Of a stretch of 64,000 nt of DNA, positions 34,762 through 43,567 are shown one piece after another; within the stretch, counting starts at the first letter, position 1, and every line of letters starts with the position of its first letter. The translations under genes and the position numbers were made by a program. The DNA comes from Streptomyces sp. NBC_00582 (GTDB lineage: Bacteria > Actinomycetota > Actinomycetes > Streptomycetales > Streptomycetaceae). Below the pieces are notes generated by a model. It was not told the DNA's origin, did no database searches, and saw nothing but the letters and a program-made list of their open reading frames with translations. The stretch spans positions 1 through 64,000 of the forward strand of contig NZ_CP107772.1 of NCBI RefSeq assembly GCF_036345155.1, given 5' to 3'.

Positions 34762-34770
34762 TTATCCACA
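34762..34770 (+). promoter_or_regulatory. DnaA-box-like sequence
   Basis: TTATCCACA, the classical DnaA-binding consensus, stands alone in the gap between divergent genes. A one-mismatch relative (CTATCCACA) is at 45398. A single box is weak evidence for an origin. Confidence 0.3.
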
Positions 34771-34837
34771 GGCCGGAACGCGATCGGCGGTTCCTCCGTA
34801 CGCTGCTGCCCGAGTCGATCACACGGGGGTGTGCGGG

Positions 34838-35095
34838 ATGCGGTACGGCGTGGTGGTGGAGGAACTCGCGGTGGAGGTCATGACGCAGCTGCCCAACGAC
34901 CGGGCCCGGCAGGAGGTGATGGCGCTCGTGGAGGTCGCGCGGATGGATCCGCGGGCCTGGCCCGACGTCCGCGACCCGGGCTCAGTGGAGGAGATCCGGG
35001 AGGCGTTCGGGCTGCGGTGCTGGATCCAGTTCATGCCGCACGCCGGAGCGATCGAGGTCCGTGACATCGGGTGGGTTGGGCTGACGCCCTGCTGA
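34838..35095 (+). CDS. Small hypothetical protein, possibly RelE-like
   Basis: An 85-residue protein. The order helix, helix, then short strands (GLRCWIQFM, GAIEVRDIGWVG) would suit a RelE/ParE-type toxin fold, but no conserved catalytic residue is evident and no antitoxin gene adjoins it. It is transcribed away from the TOPRIM gene. Start at 34838 (MRYGVVVEEL) by composition. Confidence 0.45.
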   Translation: MRYGVVVEELAVEVMTQLPNDRARQEVMALVEVARMDPRAWPDVRDPGSVEEIREAFGLRCWIQFMPHAGAIEVRDIGWVGLTPC

Positions 35096-35163
35096 CACGA
35101 GATGCCCGCGCCGCTGACACGGGGCCGACCGGCCACTGACACGAGAGCGGGACAGCCGCGGTT

Positions 35164-36099
35164 TCAGCTCAGGCGGTGGCTGAGGAGCGCGAGGCCGGCT
35201 GCCGCCGCGCGGTGCTGGTAGGCGCGCAGTCCGGGGGCGCCGGGGGGTGCGGGCTGGCGGGCGTTGCGGTGCCAGTGGCCGGTGAGCGCGGCGAGGAACG
35301 CGGTGGTGGTCTCGGGGCTGCTGGCGGTGGCGGGATGGTCGCGGAGCAGCCGGGCGACGTCGGCGGGCGTGTGTCCGGCGAGGATGAGCTGCGGGGCGAG
35401 GGAGGCCGCGTCGATGCAGGCCGGGCCGGTGGTGGCGTGTGCCCAGTCCACGAAGGTCACGCCAAGGTGGTGGTCGCGGACCATGTTGTCGGCCCGCAGG
35501 TCGCCGTGGACGATGCGGTCGCCGTGGGCGAGGCCGGGCCAGGCCGCCTCGAGTTCGGCGAGCTGCTCCAGGCGGTCACGGGCGGCGGGGGCGAGGTCGG
35601 CCGGCGGATCGGCGAGCAGTTCGTCCCAGCCGTGCAGGGCCGCCGTGGTGGAGGGTGTGGTGCTCACCGCCGCGACGTACGGGGCCGGGGCGGGGTTGAA
35701 GGTGAGATTGTCCAGCAGCGCCCAGGTCTGTTCGGCGTCGGCGGAGGCCGGGGAGAGGTCGGGGTGCGGGCCGTCCAGGTGGGCGATGACGACAGCGGTC
35801 CAGTCAGCGGCGTGGTGGATGCCCAGCAGGTCCGGGGCCGGGGCGCCGGGTGGCAACACGGCGAGGACGGCGGCCTCGTGGGTGTTGGCGGCGGTGAGCC
35901 GGTCGTCGTCGGGGGCCGCTTTGACGAAGACCCGGCGGCCGCCCTTCAGGGTGAGCGCGGCGGCCAGCTGGTGGCCGAAGCCGCCTCCGGGGGTGACCGT
36001 GTCGGTGACGGGTGCGCCCAGGGCGTCCTCGAGGCGGGCACGCAGGGGCGCGGGGACGTCGGTCCATTGCAGACGGCCGCTGGTGGGCGGTACAGGCAT
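35164..36099 (-). CDS. Aminoglycoside-phosphotransferase-family kinase
   Basis: A 311-residue protein with the small-molecule kinase fold. The catalytic loop is RIVHGDLRADNMV (about 196-208, HGDxxxxN) and the metal-binding motif FVDWAHATTG (about 216). The N-terminal lobe includes VFVKAAPDDD, where Lys contacts ATP. It transfers phosphate to a hydroxyl, perhaps of an aminoglycoside or a local metabolite; the substrate cannot be read from sequence. The ATG at 36099 is chosen over a longer frame into the neighbouring promoter. It diverges from the aminotransferase gene across a 128-base gap, which hints at shared control. Confidence 0.8.
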   Translation of the reverse strand: MPVPPTSGRLQWTDVPAPLRARLEDALGAPVTDTVTPGGGFGHQLAAALTLKGGRRVFVKAAPDDDRLTAANTHEAAVLAVLPPGAPAPDLLGIHHAADWTAVVIAHLDGPHPDLSPASADAEQTWALLDNLTFNPAPAPYVAAVSTTPSTTAALHGWDELLADPPADLAPAARDRLEQLAELEAAWPGLAHGDRIVHGDLRADNMVRDHHLGVTFVDWAHATTGPACIDAASLAPQLILAGHTPADVARLLRDHPATASSPETTTAFLAALTGHWHRNARQPAPPGAPGLRAYQHRAAAAGLALLSHRLS

Positions 36100-36227
36100 C
36101 GGGTCAACTCTCAGAGGTCCGGAACGCGGGGGCGATGCGGTGCCAGGCGCTTCGTACGGGGCGCGGTGCTTGAGCGCAGGCCAGTAGTGTCTGTGACCTC
36201 CAGTGGTGACGGACAGGGAGCGTGCGA

Positions 36228-37532
36228 ATGCAGCCTGATGAACCATCCCGGCGGGGTGCCGATCCATGGCTCGGCCACTACGCGCAGCGGGCGGCGGGGA
36301 TGGTCGCGTCCGAGGTGCGGGCCCTGTTCGCGGTGGCGTCGCGCCCTGAGATCGTGTCACTGGCTGGCGGGATGCCCAACGTGAGCGCGCTGCCCATGGA
36401 CGCCGTCGCCACGCTGATGGCCGACCTCGTGACGGAGCGGGGGCCGGTCGCGCTGCAGTACGGATCCGCCCAGGGAGATCCGAGCCTGCGGGAGACGATC
36501 TGCACGGTGATGGCCGAAGAGGGCATCGACGCTCACCCGGATGACGTGGTGGTCACCGTCGGCTCGCAGCAGGCGCTGGACCTGGTGGCGCGCGTGTTCC
36601 TCGATCCAGGCGACACGGTGGTCACCGAGGGCCCGACGTATGTCACCGCGCTGGGGACGTTCGCCGCGTACCAGGCCCGCGCCGTCCACGTCGACATGGA
36701 TGAACGGGGCGTGCTGCCCGAGGCGTTGGCGGAGACGTTCGCCCGGCTGGAGCGCGCCGGGCGGCCGGCGAAGCTGTTCTACACGGTGCCCACCTTCCAG
36801 AACCCGGCCGGGGTCACACTGGCTGCCGAGCGGCGTTTACGCGTCCTGGAGGTGTGCCGCCGGGCCGGGGTGCTGGTTCTGGAGGACAACCCCTACGGGC
36901 TGCTGCACCTGGAGGGCGAGCCGATGCGGGCCCTGCGCGCCGACGCCCCCGCGGACGTCGTCTATCTGGGCTCGTTCTCCAAGACCCTGGCGCCGGGGCT
37001 GCGGGTGGGCTGGGCGCTGGCGCCGTCGGCGGTGCGGGACAAGCTGGTGCTGGCCGCGGAGAGCGCGATGCTGTCCCACTCCGCTTTTGCCCAGCTCGCC
37101 GTGGACCGGTACCTGCGCACCCAGCCGTGGCAGGAGCAGCTGAAGGCCTTCCGGGAGATGTACCGGGAACGGCGCGATGCGATGCTCGGCTCCCTTGAAC
37201 AGCACATGCCGGCGGGGGTGTCGTGGACAAAGCCGGGCGGCGGGTTCTTCGTCTGGGTGACGCTGCCTGAGGGGCTGGACTCGAAGGCCATGCTGCCCCG
37301 GGCGGTCCAGGCGAGGGTGGCCTACGTGCCGGGCACCGGCTTCTACGCTGACGGCGCCGGCCGCCGGGCCATGCGCCTGTCGTACTGCTATCCGCCACCC
37401 GAGCGCATCCGCGAGGGCGTAGGAACCCTGGCCAAGGTGATCGGCACCGAGCTGGAGCTGTGGGAGACCTTCGGCACCACCGCCCACCCGCACAGCCCGG
37501 GACCGCAGACCCCGGGACCGGACCACTCCTGA
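36228..37532 (+). CDS. PLP-dependent aminotransferase (fold type I)
   Basis: A 434-residue class I/II aminotransferase. The cofactor Lys is in YLGSFSKTLAPGLRVGWAL (about 250), preceded by EDNPYG (Asp and Tyr contacts, about 223) and FQNPAG (about 190). A C-terminal Arg in RLSYCYPPPERI suits substrate carboxylate binding. The family includes 2-aminoadipate and aromatic/branched aminotransferases. No MocR HTH is present. ATG at 36228 has AGGGAG 7 bases upstream. It lies 23 bases before an ATP-grasp ligase, so the pair probably makes and then activates an amino acid. Confidence 0.87.
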   Translation: MQPDEPSRRGADPWLGHYAQRAAGMVASEVRALFAVASRPEIVSLAGGMPNVSALPMDAVATLMADLVTERGPVALQYGSAQGDPSLRETICTVMAEEGIDAHPDDVVVTVGSQQALDLVARVFLDPGDTVVTEGPTYVTALGTFAAYQARAVHVDMDERGVLPEALAETFARLERAGRPAKLFYTVPTFQNPAGVTLAAERRLRVLEVCRRAGVLVLEDNPYGLLHLEGEPMRALRADAPADVVYLGSFSKTLAPGLRVGWALAPSAVRDKLVLAAESAMLSHSAFAQLAVDRYLRTQPWQEQLKAFREMYRERRDAMLGSLEQHMPAGVSWTKPGGGFFVWVTLPEGLDSKAMLPRAVQARVAYVPGTGFYADGAGRRAMRLSYCYPPPERIREGVGTLAKVIGTELELWETFGTTAHPHSPGPQTPGPDHS

Positions 37533-37555
37533 CGCCCCTGACCGCAGAGGAACGG

Positions 37556-38521
37556 ATGAGCATGAGCGACCTGAACGTCACCGTCATCGCCGGGGGCCTG
37601 TCACCGGAGCGCGAGGTGTCACTGCGCTCCGGGTCGAGAGTGGCCGACGCGCTGCGCCGGGCTGGCGTCGAGGTGGAGCTCCGCGACGTCGGCAAGGACC
37701 TGCTGCCCGCACTGGCGCAGGACAAGCCGGGGGTGGTCTTCCCCGTGCTGCACGGCATCGCCGGGGAAGACGGGACCATAAAGGAGGTCCTGGAGCTGGC
37801 CGGGGTGCCCTACGTCGGAGCCCGCCCGCACGCGTGCCGTACCGCGTTCGACAAGACCACCGCCAAGGCGATCCTGGAGCAGGCGGGCCTGAAGACTCCC
37901 GAGTCGGTGACGCTGCCGAAGCAGGCGTTCCACGACCTGGGCGCGGCCGCGCTGACGGCGCGGGTGGTGGAGCGGCTGGGTGCTGAGCTGTTCGTCAAGC
38001 CGCGCGCGTGCGGCAGCGCGTTCGGCGTGAGCCGGGTGGAGTCCGCGGGGGACCTGCCGCAGGCCTTGATGGCCTGCTTCGCGTACCACGACGAAGCGCT
38101 GATCGAGCGGCGTGTGACGGGCACGGAGATCGCCGTCGCCGTGGCCGATCTCGGCGACGGACCGCGCGCGCTGCCCGCAGTCGAGATCGACGCGGGGACG
38201 GGCCTGTACGACTACACCGCCCGCTACACCCCGGGCGCGGTGGAGTTCCACTGTCCGGCCCGCCTGCCCGCCGAAGTGGCCAAGGAGGCCGCCCGGGTCG
38301 CCGTCGCCGCGCACCAGGCGCTGGGGCTGCTGGACCTGTCGCGCACGGACGCGATCGTCACCGAGGCCGGAGAGGTCTTCGTCCTGGAGACGAACGTCGC
38401 CCCCGGGATGACCGAGACCAGCACCTACCCCATGGCGCTCGAAGAGGCGGGTCTCGACTTCGGCGTCTTCTGCCGTGATCTCGCGTCCTTGGCCGCCCAC
38501 CGGCACGGTCTGTCTGTCTGA
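37556..38521 (+). CDS. D-Ala-D-Ala-ligase-family ATP-grasp enzyme
   Basis: A 321-residue ATP-grasp ligase. It begins VTVIAGGLSPEREVSLRSG, the Ddl N-terminus, followed by VVFPVLHGIAGEDGTIKEVLE, FVKPRACGSAFGVSRV (ATP-binding Lys and Gly loop), and the metal-binding end VLETNVAPGMTETS. True Ddl has E-x-N in EVNTxPG, here ETNVAPG. It joins two carboxyl/amine substrates with ATP. Lying outside any dcw-type cluster and next to an aminotransferase and a kinase, it may serve a specialised dipeptide or a resistance role rather than peptidoglycan. The ATG at 37556 has CAGAGG 5 bases upstream. Confidence 0.85.
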   Translation: MSMSDLNVTVIAGGLSPEREVSLRSGSRVADALRRAGVEVELRDVGKDLLPALAQDKPGVVFPVLHGIAGEDGTIKEVLELAGVPYVGARPHACRTAFDKTTAKAILEQAGLKTPESVTLPKQAFHDLGAAALTARVVERLGAELFVKPRACGSAFGVSRVESAGDLPQALMACFAYHDEALIERRVTGTEIAVAVADLGDGPRALPAVEIDAGTGLYDYTARYTPGAVEFHCPARLPAEVAKEAARVAVAAHQALGLLDLSRTDAIVTEAGEVFVLETNVAPGMTETSTYPMALEEAGLDFGVFCRDLASLAAHRHGLSV

Positions 38522-38529
38522 CGATGTGC

Positions 38530-38568
38530 GACGGCCGCCGCACCCGGGCGAGGGGTGCGGCGGCCGTC
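38530..38568. terminator. Bidirectional hairpin terminator
   Basis: A perfect 16-bp stem (38530-38545 with 38553-38568) with a 7-base loop sits between convergent genes ending at 38521 and 38576, so it can stop transcription from both sides. Confidence 0.85.
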
Positions 38569-38575
38569 GCGTCTG

Positions 38576-39355
38576 CTACTGGTCCTGTCCGGCAAGCCGG
38601 TAGAGCGAGATGTGCCGGCCGCTGGTGTCCGTGTCGTACGGGGTGCGGTCCCAGTCCTCCCACCGCTCCCGCAGCAGCAGCCCCGCCTCACCGGCGAGCA
38701 CGTCGATCTGCTCGGGCCGCCAGTAGCGCATCTGGCCGGGCAGCACCCGCACCGGCTCCCCATCGCGCAGGACGACCTCGGAGTAGTGGAACTCCTGCTC
38801 CACGTCGTGGTTCTCGGCGGCGAAGACCACCACGGTGTCCGTGGTCCGCCGCTTGAGCGCGACCACGCTGCGCCCCTCGGGGAACACCCCCGGATGGGGT
38901 CCGTCGGGCAGGCGCTGGCCGGGCCGCGGTACGAAGGTCTCGATCAGCAGCGTGCCGGTGTCGGTGAGCATGCGCGCCGCGTTGCGCAGGAATGCCCGCT
39001 GGGTGGCTTCGGAGGCCAGCAGGAAGAAGGTGTTGAAGCAGGCGAACACGAGGTCCACGCGCCTGCCGGCCAGGTAGTGGGCGGCGTCCGCGGTGATCGG
39101 GGTGACGGGAAGGGTGCCGGTCTTCTTCGCCAGCTGGCGGGTCATCTCCTCCGACGCGTCGACCGCGAGGACCGGAACGTGTTCGGCCAGCGGCAGCGTG
39201 ATCCGCCCGGTGCCGGAGCCGATCTCCACGGCAGGCGTAGCGCCCGCCAGCTCGGCAAGTAATCGGATCTGCGCGGCCGGCGGCACGAAGTCGCCGTACA
39301 GCACGTCGTACTCGTCAGCGGTGCGCTCGCCGTAGGTGTCGCTGCCGTACGTCAT
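38576..39355 (-). CDS. SAM-dependent methyltransferase
   Basis: A 259-residue class I methyltransferase. Motif I is AVEIGSGTGRITLPL (about 42-56), followed by VLAVDASEEM (acidic residue binding the ribose) and VDLVFACFNTFFLL (motif IV). The C-terminal half has FHYSEVVLRDGEPV and a substrate lid. Methyl acceptor unknown. Its start overlaps the small upstream gene by 4 bases, making a three-gene leftward operon from 39839. Confidence 0.85.
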   Translation of the reverse strand: MTYGSDTYGERTADEYDVLYGDFVPPAAQIRLLAELAGATPAVEIGSGTGRITLPLAEHVPVLAVDASEEMTRQLAKKTGTLPVTPITADAAHYLAGRRVDLVFACFNTFFLLASEATQRAFLRNAARMLTDTGTLLIETFVPRPGQRLPDGPHPGVFPEGRSVVALKRRTTDTVVVFAAENHDVEQEFHYSEVVLRDGEPVRVLPGQMRYWRPEQIDVLAGEAGLLLRERWEDWDRTPYDTDTSGRHISLYRLAGQDQ

Positions 39356-39612
39356 GGAGATTCCCTTCGTCGGGCAGTGGAGAGATGGCTGTCTTCGAGG
39401 TCCATCGGCTGCACGAGGTCACCCGCACCCGTTGCGCCGGTCACGGTGTACTTCTCCTGCGACGTCCTGCTCGGCTGCTGGCGACGGCGGCGCCGCTGGA
39501 CGGCGTCGATCGCATGCGCGCTGCCCTCGCCGTCTTCGACCCGGGCCCGGTAGTCCGCCCAGTCACTGGCGGTCCAGTCGTCCAGGGCGGCCGGGAAGTC
39601 GTCGCCGGTCAC
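39352..39612 (-). CDS. Small hypothetical protein
   Basis: An 86-residue protein (GTG at 39612) between a zinc-ribbon gene and the methyltransferase, overlapping both. Charged N-terminus (MTGDDFPAALDDWTASDWAD), an Arg-rich middle (RRRRRQQPSR), and a polar tail. No family recognised. Tight overlaps are the main support. Confidence 0.5.
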   Translation of the reverse strand: MTGDDFPAALDDWTASDWADYRARVEDGEGSAHAIDAVQRRRRRQQPSRTSQEKYTVTGATGAGDLVQPMDLEDSHLSTARRRESP

Positions 39613-39839
39613 TAGTCGGCCTCAACGGCCGGGACGCCGTACATGGACGCGCACGGGTCGCAGGCGAACAGGGTGGCACCGCGCAGTATCGGTACTGGGA
39701 ACCTGGGGTCCGGTGTCCCGCTGCACCAGCAGCACGAGCGGCCTGCGATCTGCTGCGGGCTCAGCCGCTCGCGGTGAATCGCCGGGGCGTCCACGTAGGC
39801 GCCGGCGAAGGGCTGGGGCGGCGTGCTGCGCGTCGTCAT
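39612..39839 (-). CDS. Small zinc-ribbon-like protein
   Basis: A 75-residue protein with two Cys pairs, SCCWCSG and ACDPCASM, separated by about 25 residues, the spacing of a compact zinc ribbon. First gene of the leftward operon ending with the methyltransferase; its stop overlaps the next start. Perhaps a scaffold or DNA/RNA-binding partner. Confidence 0.55.
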   Translation of the reverse strand: MTTRSTPPQPFAGAYVDAPAIHRERLSPQQIAGRSCCWCSGTPDPRFPVPILRGATLFACDPCASMYGVPAVEAD

Positions 39840-40075
39840 GTCAGGGTGCCTCGCGCTCACGGTCGGGAAGCCTGTGGCGGCCATCTCCCACGGGGGAACG
39901 AGAGACGGCCGCCAGCGCCTGCGGCGTTCACCGGGCGCATGTCCAGTCCAACGCCGGGCCGTAGTCAACGGGTAGGAAAAGTGGGCCGGTTGCTACTCGC
40001 GGTGACCGGAAATTTTGGGGAGCGGGTTCCTCGCAACCCCTCCACGCTGCATGATCACGCGGCTACGGTGAGTGT

Positions 40076-41338
40076 GTGGAAGGAAATTTCCGGTTGCAGG
40101 CCCACATGACCGAACACGCTTTCAAACAGGGCACGTTGGCCGACAAGGTGAACGAGGAACTGAAGGCGGCCGGACACAAGGGGACCGTCGGTGACCGCAC
40201 GGTCCGCAACTGGGTAACCGGAAAATCTCGCTGGCCGCACCAGCGCCAGCGGGACGCCCTGGCGGCAGTATTCGGATGCACACCCGTCTGCCTTGGCTTC
40301 TATCCCCCCGGCATGCCCGCACTGCCCTACGAGGACCTCTCCGCCATGCTCCGCCGCCGCTTTTGCACCGCTGCCACGTCCGCGCTCGCAGCCACCGCCC
40401 TGCCAGCCGCTGGCACCCGTCCCACCACCGTGGGCACCTCTGACGTGATCCGCCTGCGGGACGGCCTGGACCAGCTCACCGTGCTCGATCAGAAACGCGG
40501 CGGGCACGCCGCCCTCGAGCGCGACGCACTCGCCGGGGCAGCCGAGGCTGTCGGTCTTCAGGACCGCTCCGCCTCGCAGACGATCCGCCAGCGGCTGTTC
40601 GGTGTCGCCGCCGACTACACCACGGCCGCCGCCTGGTCGTGCATCGACGCCCGCCAGCTCGAGCGCGCCCGCGTCCACGTGAACGAGGCGCTGAGGCTGG
40701 CCGGGCTGTCGCAGGATCCCGTGGCGCTGATGCGGGTGTGGAACTCCACCTCGATCCTTGCGTACCAGCTCGGTCACTACGCCGAAGGTGTGGCAGCGGC
40801 ACAGGCGGCTCAGTCCTGCGCGATCACGCGCCGCGATCCGCTGTTCGGATCCCTCGCGCACGCCCGGGCCGCAGTGGGGCACGCCTACCGGGGCGACGGG
40901 CAGGCCGCTGTCCGTTCGATCGGATACGCCGAAGATGCCCTGGTGCGAGCCGAGGCGCGCCCCCGCCCGTCCTGGGTCGCCTTCTACGGGCCCGCGGAGC
41001 TGCACGCTCTGACCGGGATCGTCCGCAGTCGTCTCGGCCAGCCCGCGGAGGCGGAAGCGGCCTCGCACCGCGCTCTGTCCGCGCTGCCGGCGCCCTACCG
41101 GCGCAACCGCGCCATGACGACCGTGGACCTCGCCATCGCCCAGCTCCACCAGGGCGACGCCGAACAGGCCTGCGCCACGACCGAGGACGCTTTCACTTTG
41201 ATGTCCGGAAGCCCGTTGCCCGGCCGCCTGCGCGTCCTGCTGGGCGACTTCTACCGTGATCTCCTCACGCTCGCGCCCTCCACCACCGTGGCGCGCGAGT
41301 GGGCCGACCGTTACCGATCCGAATGGAGCCCCGCGTGA
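40076..41338 (+). CDS. XRE/TPR transcriptional regulator
   Basis: A 420-residue protein with an N-terminal HTH (about 18-60, GTLADKVNEELKAAG ... VRNWVTGKSRWP) and a long helical TPR-like C-terminal region (about 150-400), a common actinobacterial regulator class. The GTG at 40076 is taken; Met11 at 40106 is a reasonable alternative. Its stop overlaps the GNAT gene (GTGA), so the two are co-expressed. Ligands of such regulators are usually signals or peptides. Confidence 0.75.
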   Translation: MEGNFRLQAHMTEHAFKQGTLADKVNEELKAAGHKGTVGDRTVRNWVTGKSRWPHQRQRDALAAVFGCTPVCLGFYPPGMPALPYEDLSAMLRRRFCTAATSALAATALPAAGTRPTTVGTSDVIRLRDGLDQLTVLDQKRGGHAALERDALAGAAEAVGLQDRSASQTIRQRLFGVAADYTTAAAWSCIDARQLERARVHVNEALRLAGLSQDPVALMRVWNSTSILAYQLGHYAEGVAAAQAAQSCAITRRDPLFGSLAHARAAVGHAYRGDGQAAVRSIGYAEDALVRAEARPRPSWVAFYGPAELHALTGIVRSRLGQPAEAEAASHRALSALPAPYRRNRAMTTVDLAIAQLHQGDAEQACATTEDAFTLMSGSPLPGRLRVLLGDFYRDLLTLAPSTTVAREWADRYRSEWSPA

Positions 41339-41868
41339 CCACGGCACCCGCCATCGACCTGCGCCGCTACGGACACGCCGACCTGCCCGGCATCCGGCAG
41401 ACCCTGCTCGATGTCCATGCCGACGCCTACTTCGACCGGCGGCACGAAGAGTTCGTGCAGCGCTTCCCCTGGTTCGTGGACCACTGGGGCGGCCGGGAAG
41501 GATTCGCGTGCGTGGTCGCCTATGAGGGCGGTGAACCAGTCGGGTTCACCTACGGGGCGCCAGGCGAGCCGGGCCGCGAATGGTGGCGCGAGTACCTGGC
41601 CGAAGAGCCGGCCGACCCGTCGACGTTCTCCGTCTCGGAACTGATGCTGAGGCCGAAATGGCGCAAGCAGGGACTCGGGCAGCGGCTTCACACCGCGCTG
41701 CTCGCCGACCGGCCGGAGGCCCTGGCCGTGCTCACGGTGGACACCAAGCGGCCCCGGCTCCAGGCGCTGTACGAGGGCTGGGGGTACCGGAAGGTCGGCG
41801 AGCGCCAGCCGTTCCCGGACTCCCCGCTGTATGCCGTGATGCTGCTCGATCGCACGCACACGGCCTGA
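41335..41868 (+). CDS. GNAT-family acetyltransferase
   Basis: A 177-residue N-acetyltransferase (GTG start overlapping the regulator stop). The acetyl-CoA loop is RKQGLGQRLHTALL (about 110-123); the C-terminal strand ends in YEGWGYRKVGERQPF. It moves acetyl from acetyl-CoA to an unknown amine. Coupling to a regulator suggests the substrate or product is the regulator's signal. Confidence 0.8.
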   Translation: MTTAPAIDLRRYGHADLPGIRQTLLDVHADAYFDRRHEEFVQRFPWFVDHWGGREGFACVVAYEGGEPVGFTYGAPGEPGREWWREYLAEEPADPSTFSVSELMLRPKWRKQGLGQRLHTALLADRPEALAVLTVDTKRPRLQALYEGWGYRKVGERQPFPDSPLYAVMLLDRTHTA

Positions 41869-41897
41869 CGGGCGCCACCGATCGTGGAGAGGATCCG

Positions 41898-42893
41898 ATG
41901 AAGCGCCGCAACCTGCTGCGTGGTGCGCTGGCCGCCGGCCTCACTGCTCCGGCCCTCGCCGCGCTTACCGCCGCCCGGACCGACGTCGACCAGATCCTCT
42001 CCCCCAACGTCCTCCAGGACCTGGCCGACCTCGAGGCCGCAGCCGAGAGCTACGGGTACGGCTACCACGGACAAGCACCCACCCGCGTACTGGCCGACCT
42101 GGTCACCGACTTCACGACCCTGCGCCCGCTCCTCGCCGTCCCGCAGCCCGCCCCGGCCCGGGCCCGGTTGTGCCGGACGGCCGGGCAGATGGCCGGGATG
42201 ACCGCGATCGTCTTACACGACCTGGGCAGCCGCCGGGAGTCCCGTGCCTGGTTCGCCACCGCCGCCCGGGCCGCCGCCGAATCCGGCGACCCCCAGCTGC
42301 ACGCGTGGGTGCTGGCCCGGGAGGCGATGGTGCCGCTCAACTACGGCGCCCCGAAGGCGGCAGCCGACCTCGCCGACCAGGCCCGGCAGGCGGCCGGCAC
42401 TCGGCCGACCGCCGCCGCGGTGCTGGCGGCCGCAGTCGCCGCCCGCGCCTACGCCCTCAACCACCAGCCCGAACAGGCCCGCCAGGCGCTGGCCGCAGCC
42501 GACGCCCTCATGAAACGGCTCCCCGACTCCGAGCAGTCAGACACCTGGCTGACGTACGGCGAGCAGAAACACCACGTCCACCTCAGCCACGCCTTCACCA
42601 CCCTCGGGGACACCCGCCGCGCCCACGAGAGCCAGCAGCGCGCCCTGGAGCTGTCCGCGCCGACCAGCACCATGACCCGCACCCTGCTGAACATCGACGG
42701 CGCCGCCTGCTCCCACCACGACGGCGACACCGAGCAGGCCTGCCACCGTGCGGTCGACGCCCTGACGGCGCTGCCCGTCTACTACCGCACCGGCCTGGTC
42801 CGCCGCCGCGCCCTGGACCTGTACGAGGCGATCCCCGCACAGCACCACCGCGAGCGCGCCGTACGGGAACTTCGCGACGCCGTAGCGGGCTGA
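41898..42893 (+). CDS. TPR protein related to XRE/TPR regulators, no HTH
   Basis: A 331-residue protein starting at an ATG with GAGAGGA upstream. It begins MKRRNLLRGALAAGLTAPAL, which resembles a Tat-like or lipoprotein-type leader but in this family is usually the internal segment after the HTH. The rest is TPR-like (SRAWFATAARAAAESGDPQLH, ARQALAAADALMKRL). It looks like the C-terminal half of the upstream regulator, so a signal-sensing or decoy partner is plausible. Confidence 0.65.
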   Translation: MKRRNLLRGALAAGLTAPALAALTAARTDVDQILSPNVLQDLADLEAAAESYGYGYHGQAPTRVLADLVTDFTTLRPLLAVPQPAPARARLCRTAGQMAGMTAIVLHDLGSRRESRAWFATAARAAAESGDPQLHAWVLAREAMVPLNYGAPKAAADLADQARQAAGTRPTAAAVLAAAVAARAYALNHQPEQARQALAAADALMKRLPDSEQSDTWLTYGEQKHHVHLSHAFTTLGDTRRAHESQQRALELSAPTSTMTRTLLNIDGAACSHHDGDTEQACHRAVDALTALPVYYRTGLVRRRALDLYEAIPAQHHRERAVRELRDAVAG

Positions 42894-42899
42894 CAACGA

Positions 42900-43385
42900 C
42901 TACGCCCACAGCGGGCGGGCCCGCCCGGTCCCCTCGCAGTGGAAGCACTGGCCGCCCCCTGGTGCGCTGCGGGTGCCCATGGTCCCCATGGCGTCCCACA
43001 GGAGCCGGGTGAGGCCTGCGACGTGGGCGGCGTGCAGGGGCAGTTCCTGCCGCACTCCGATCATGACTTCCAGCGCGACGTCGGGTACGAGTGCGTACTC
43101 GCCGATTCCTTTGGGTCCGGCGAGGTCGCGCGTCACCGTGTCGATCACGTCGTGAAGGCGGCCCACCGGCTCATCCTCGAACAGTTCCACGCGCGCCGAC
43201 AGGACGATGTCGTTCGGATCCGCGATCGACAGCCGCGCCACCGGCCGCTCGAACGGCGGGATGGGGCCAACCAAGTCGGGATGGCCTGCGTGGAGGCGGG
43301 TCATTGCGTACCACAGGTCTCCCGAGGTGTCCCTGTCGTGCCTGATCAAGGGCACGTCCTTGTTCTGCTGCTTGCCGAGCTTCAT
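42900..43385 (-). CDS. Hypothetical protein with C-terminal CxxC
   Basis: A 161-residue protein converging on the TPR gene with only 6 bases between stops. Helical N-terminus, then VARLSIADPNDIVLSARVEL and a C-terminal CFHCEG motif that could bind metal with a partner. Upstream in-frame sequence (VLRYSDVINRKAA) looks coding up to a stop but offers no standard start, so the true N-terminus may be slightly longer. No family recognised. Confidence 0.55.
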   Translation of the reverse strand: MKLGKQQNKDVPLIRHDRDTSGDLWYAMTRLHAGHPDLVGPIPPFERPVARLSIADPNDIVLSARVELFEDEPVGRLHDVIDTVTRDLAGPKGIGEYALVPDVALEVMIGVRQELPLHAAHVAGLTRLLWDAMGTMGTRSAPGGGQCFHCEGTGRARPLWA

Positions 43386-43567
43386 GGCTGCCTTCCGGTT
43401 GATGACGTCGGAATACCTGAGTACGCCGTGGCCAGGGCGCAGCGCGCGCCTTGGCCCTCGTCATCCCGCCGGGCAGCGCGGCGACTTCGAGAGCCGTCCC
43501 GCCGGGCGGGCGGTCACGACCGGCGGGCCGGGCAAGCCGCCGTTGCGGGGCGGCTCGCCCGACTCTG

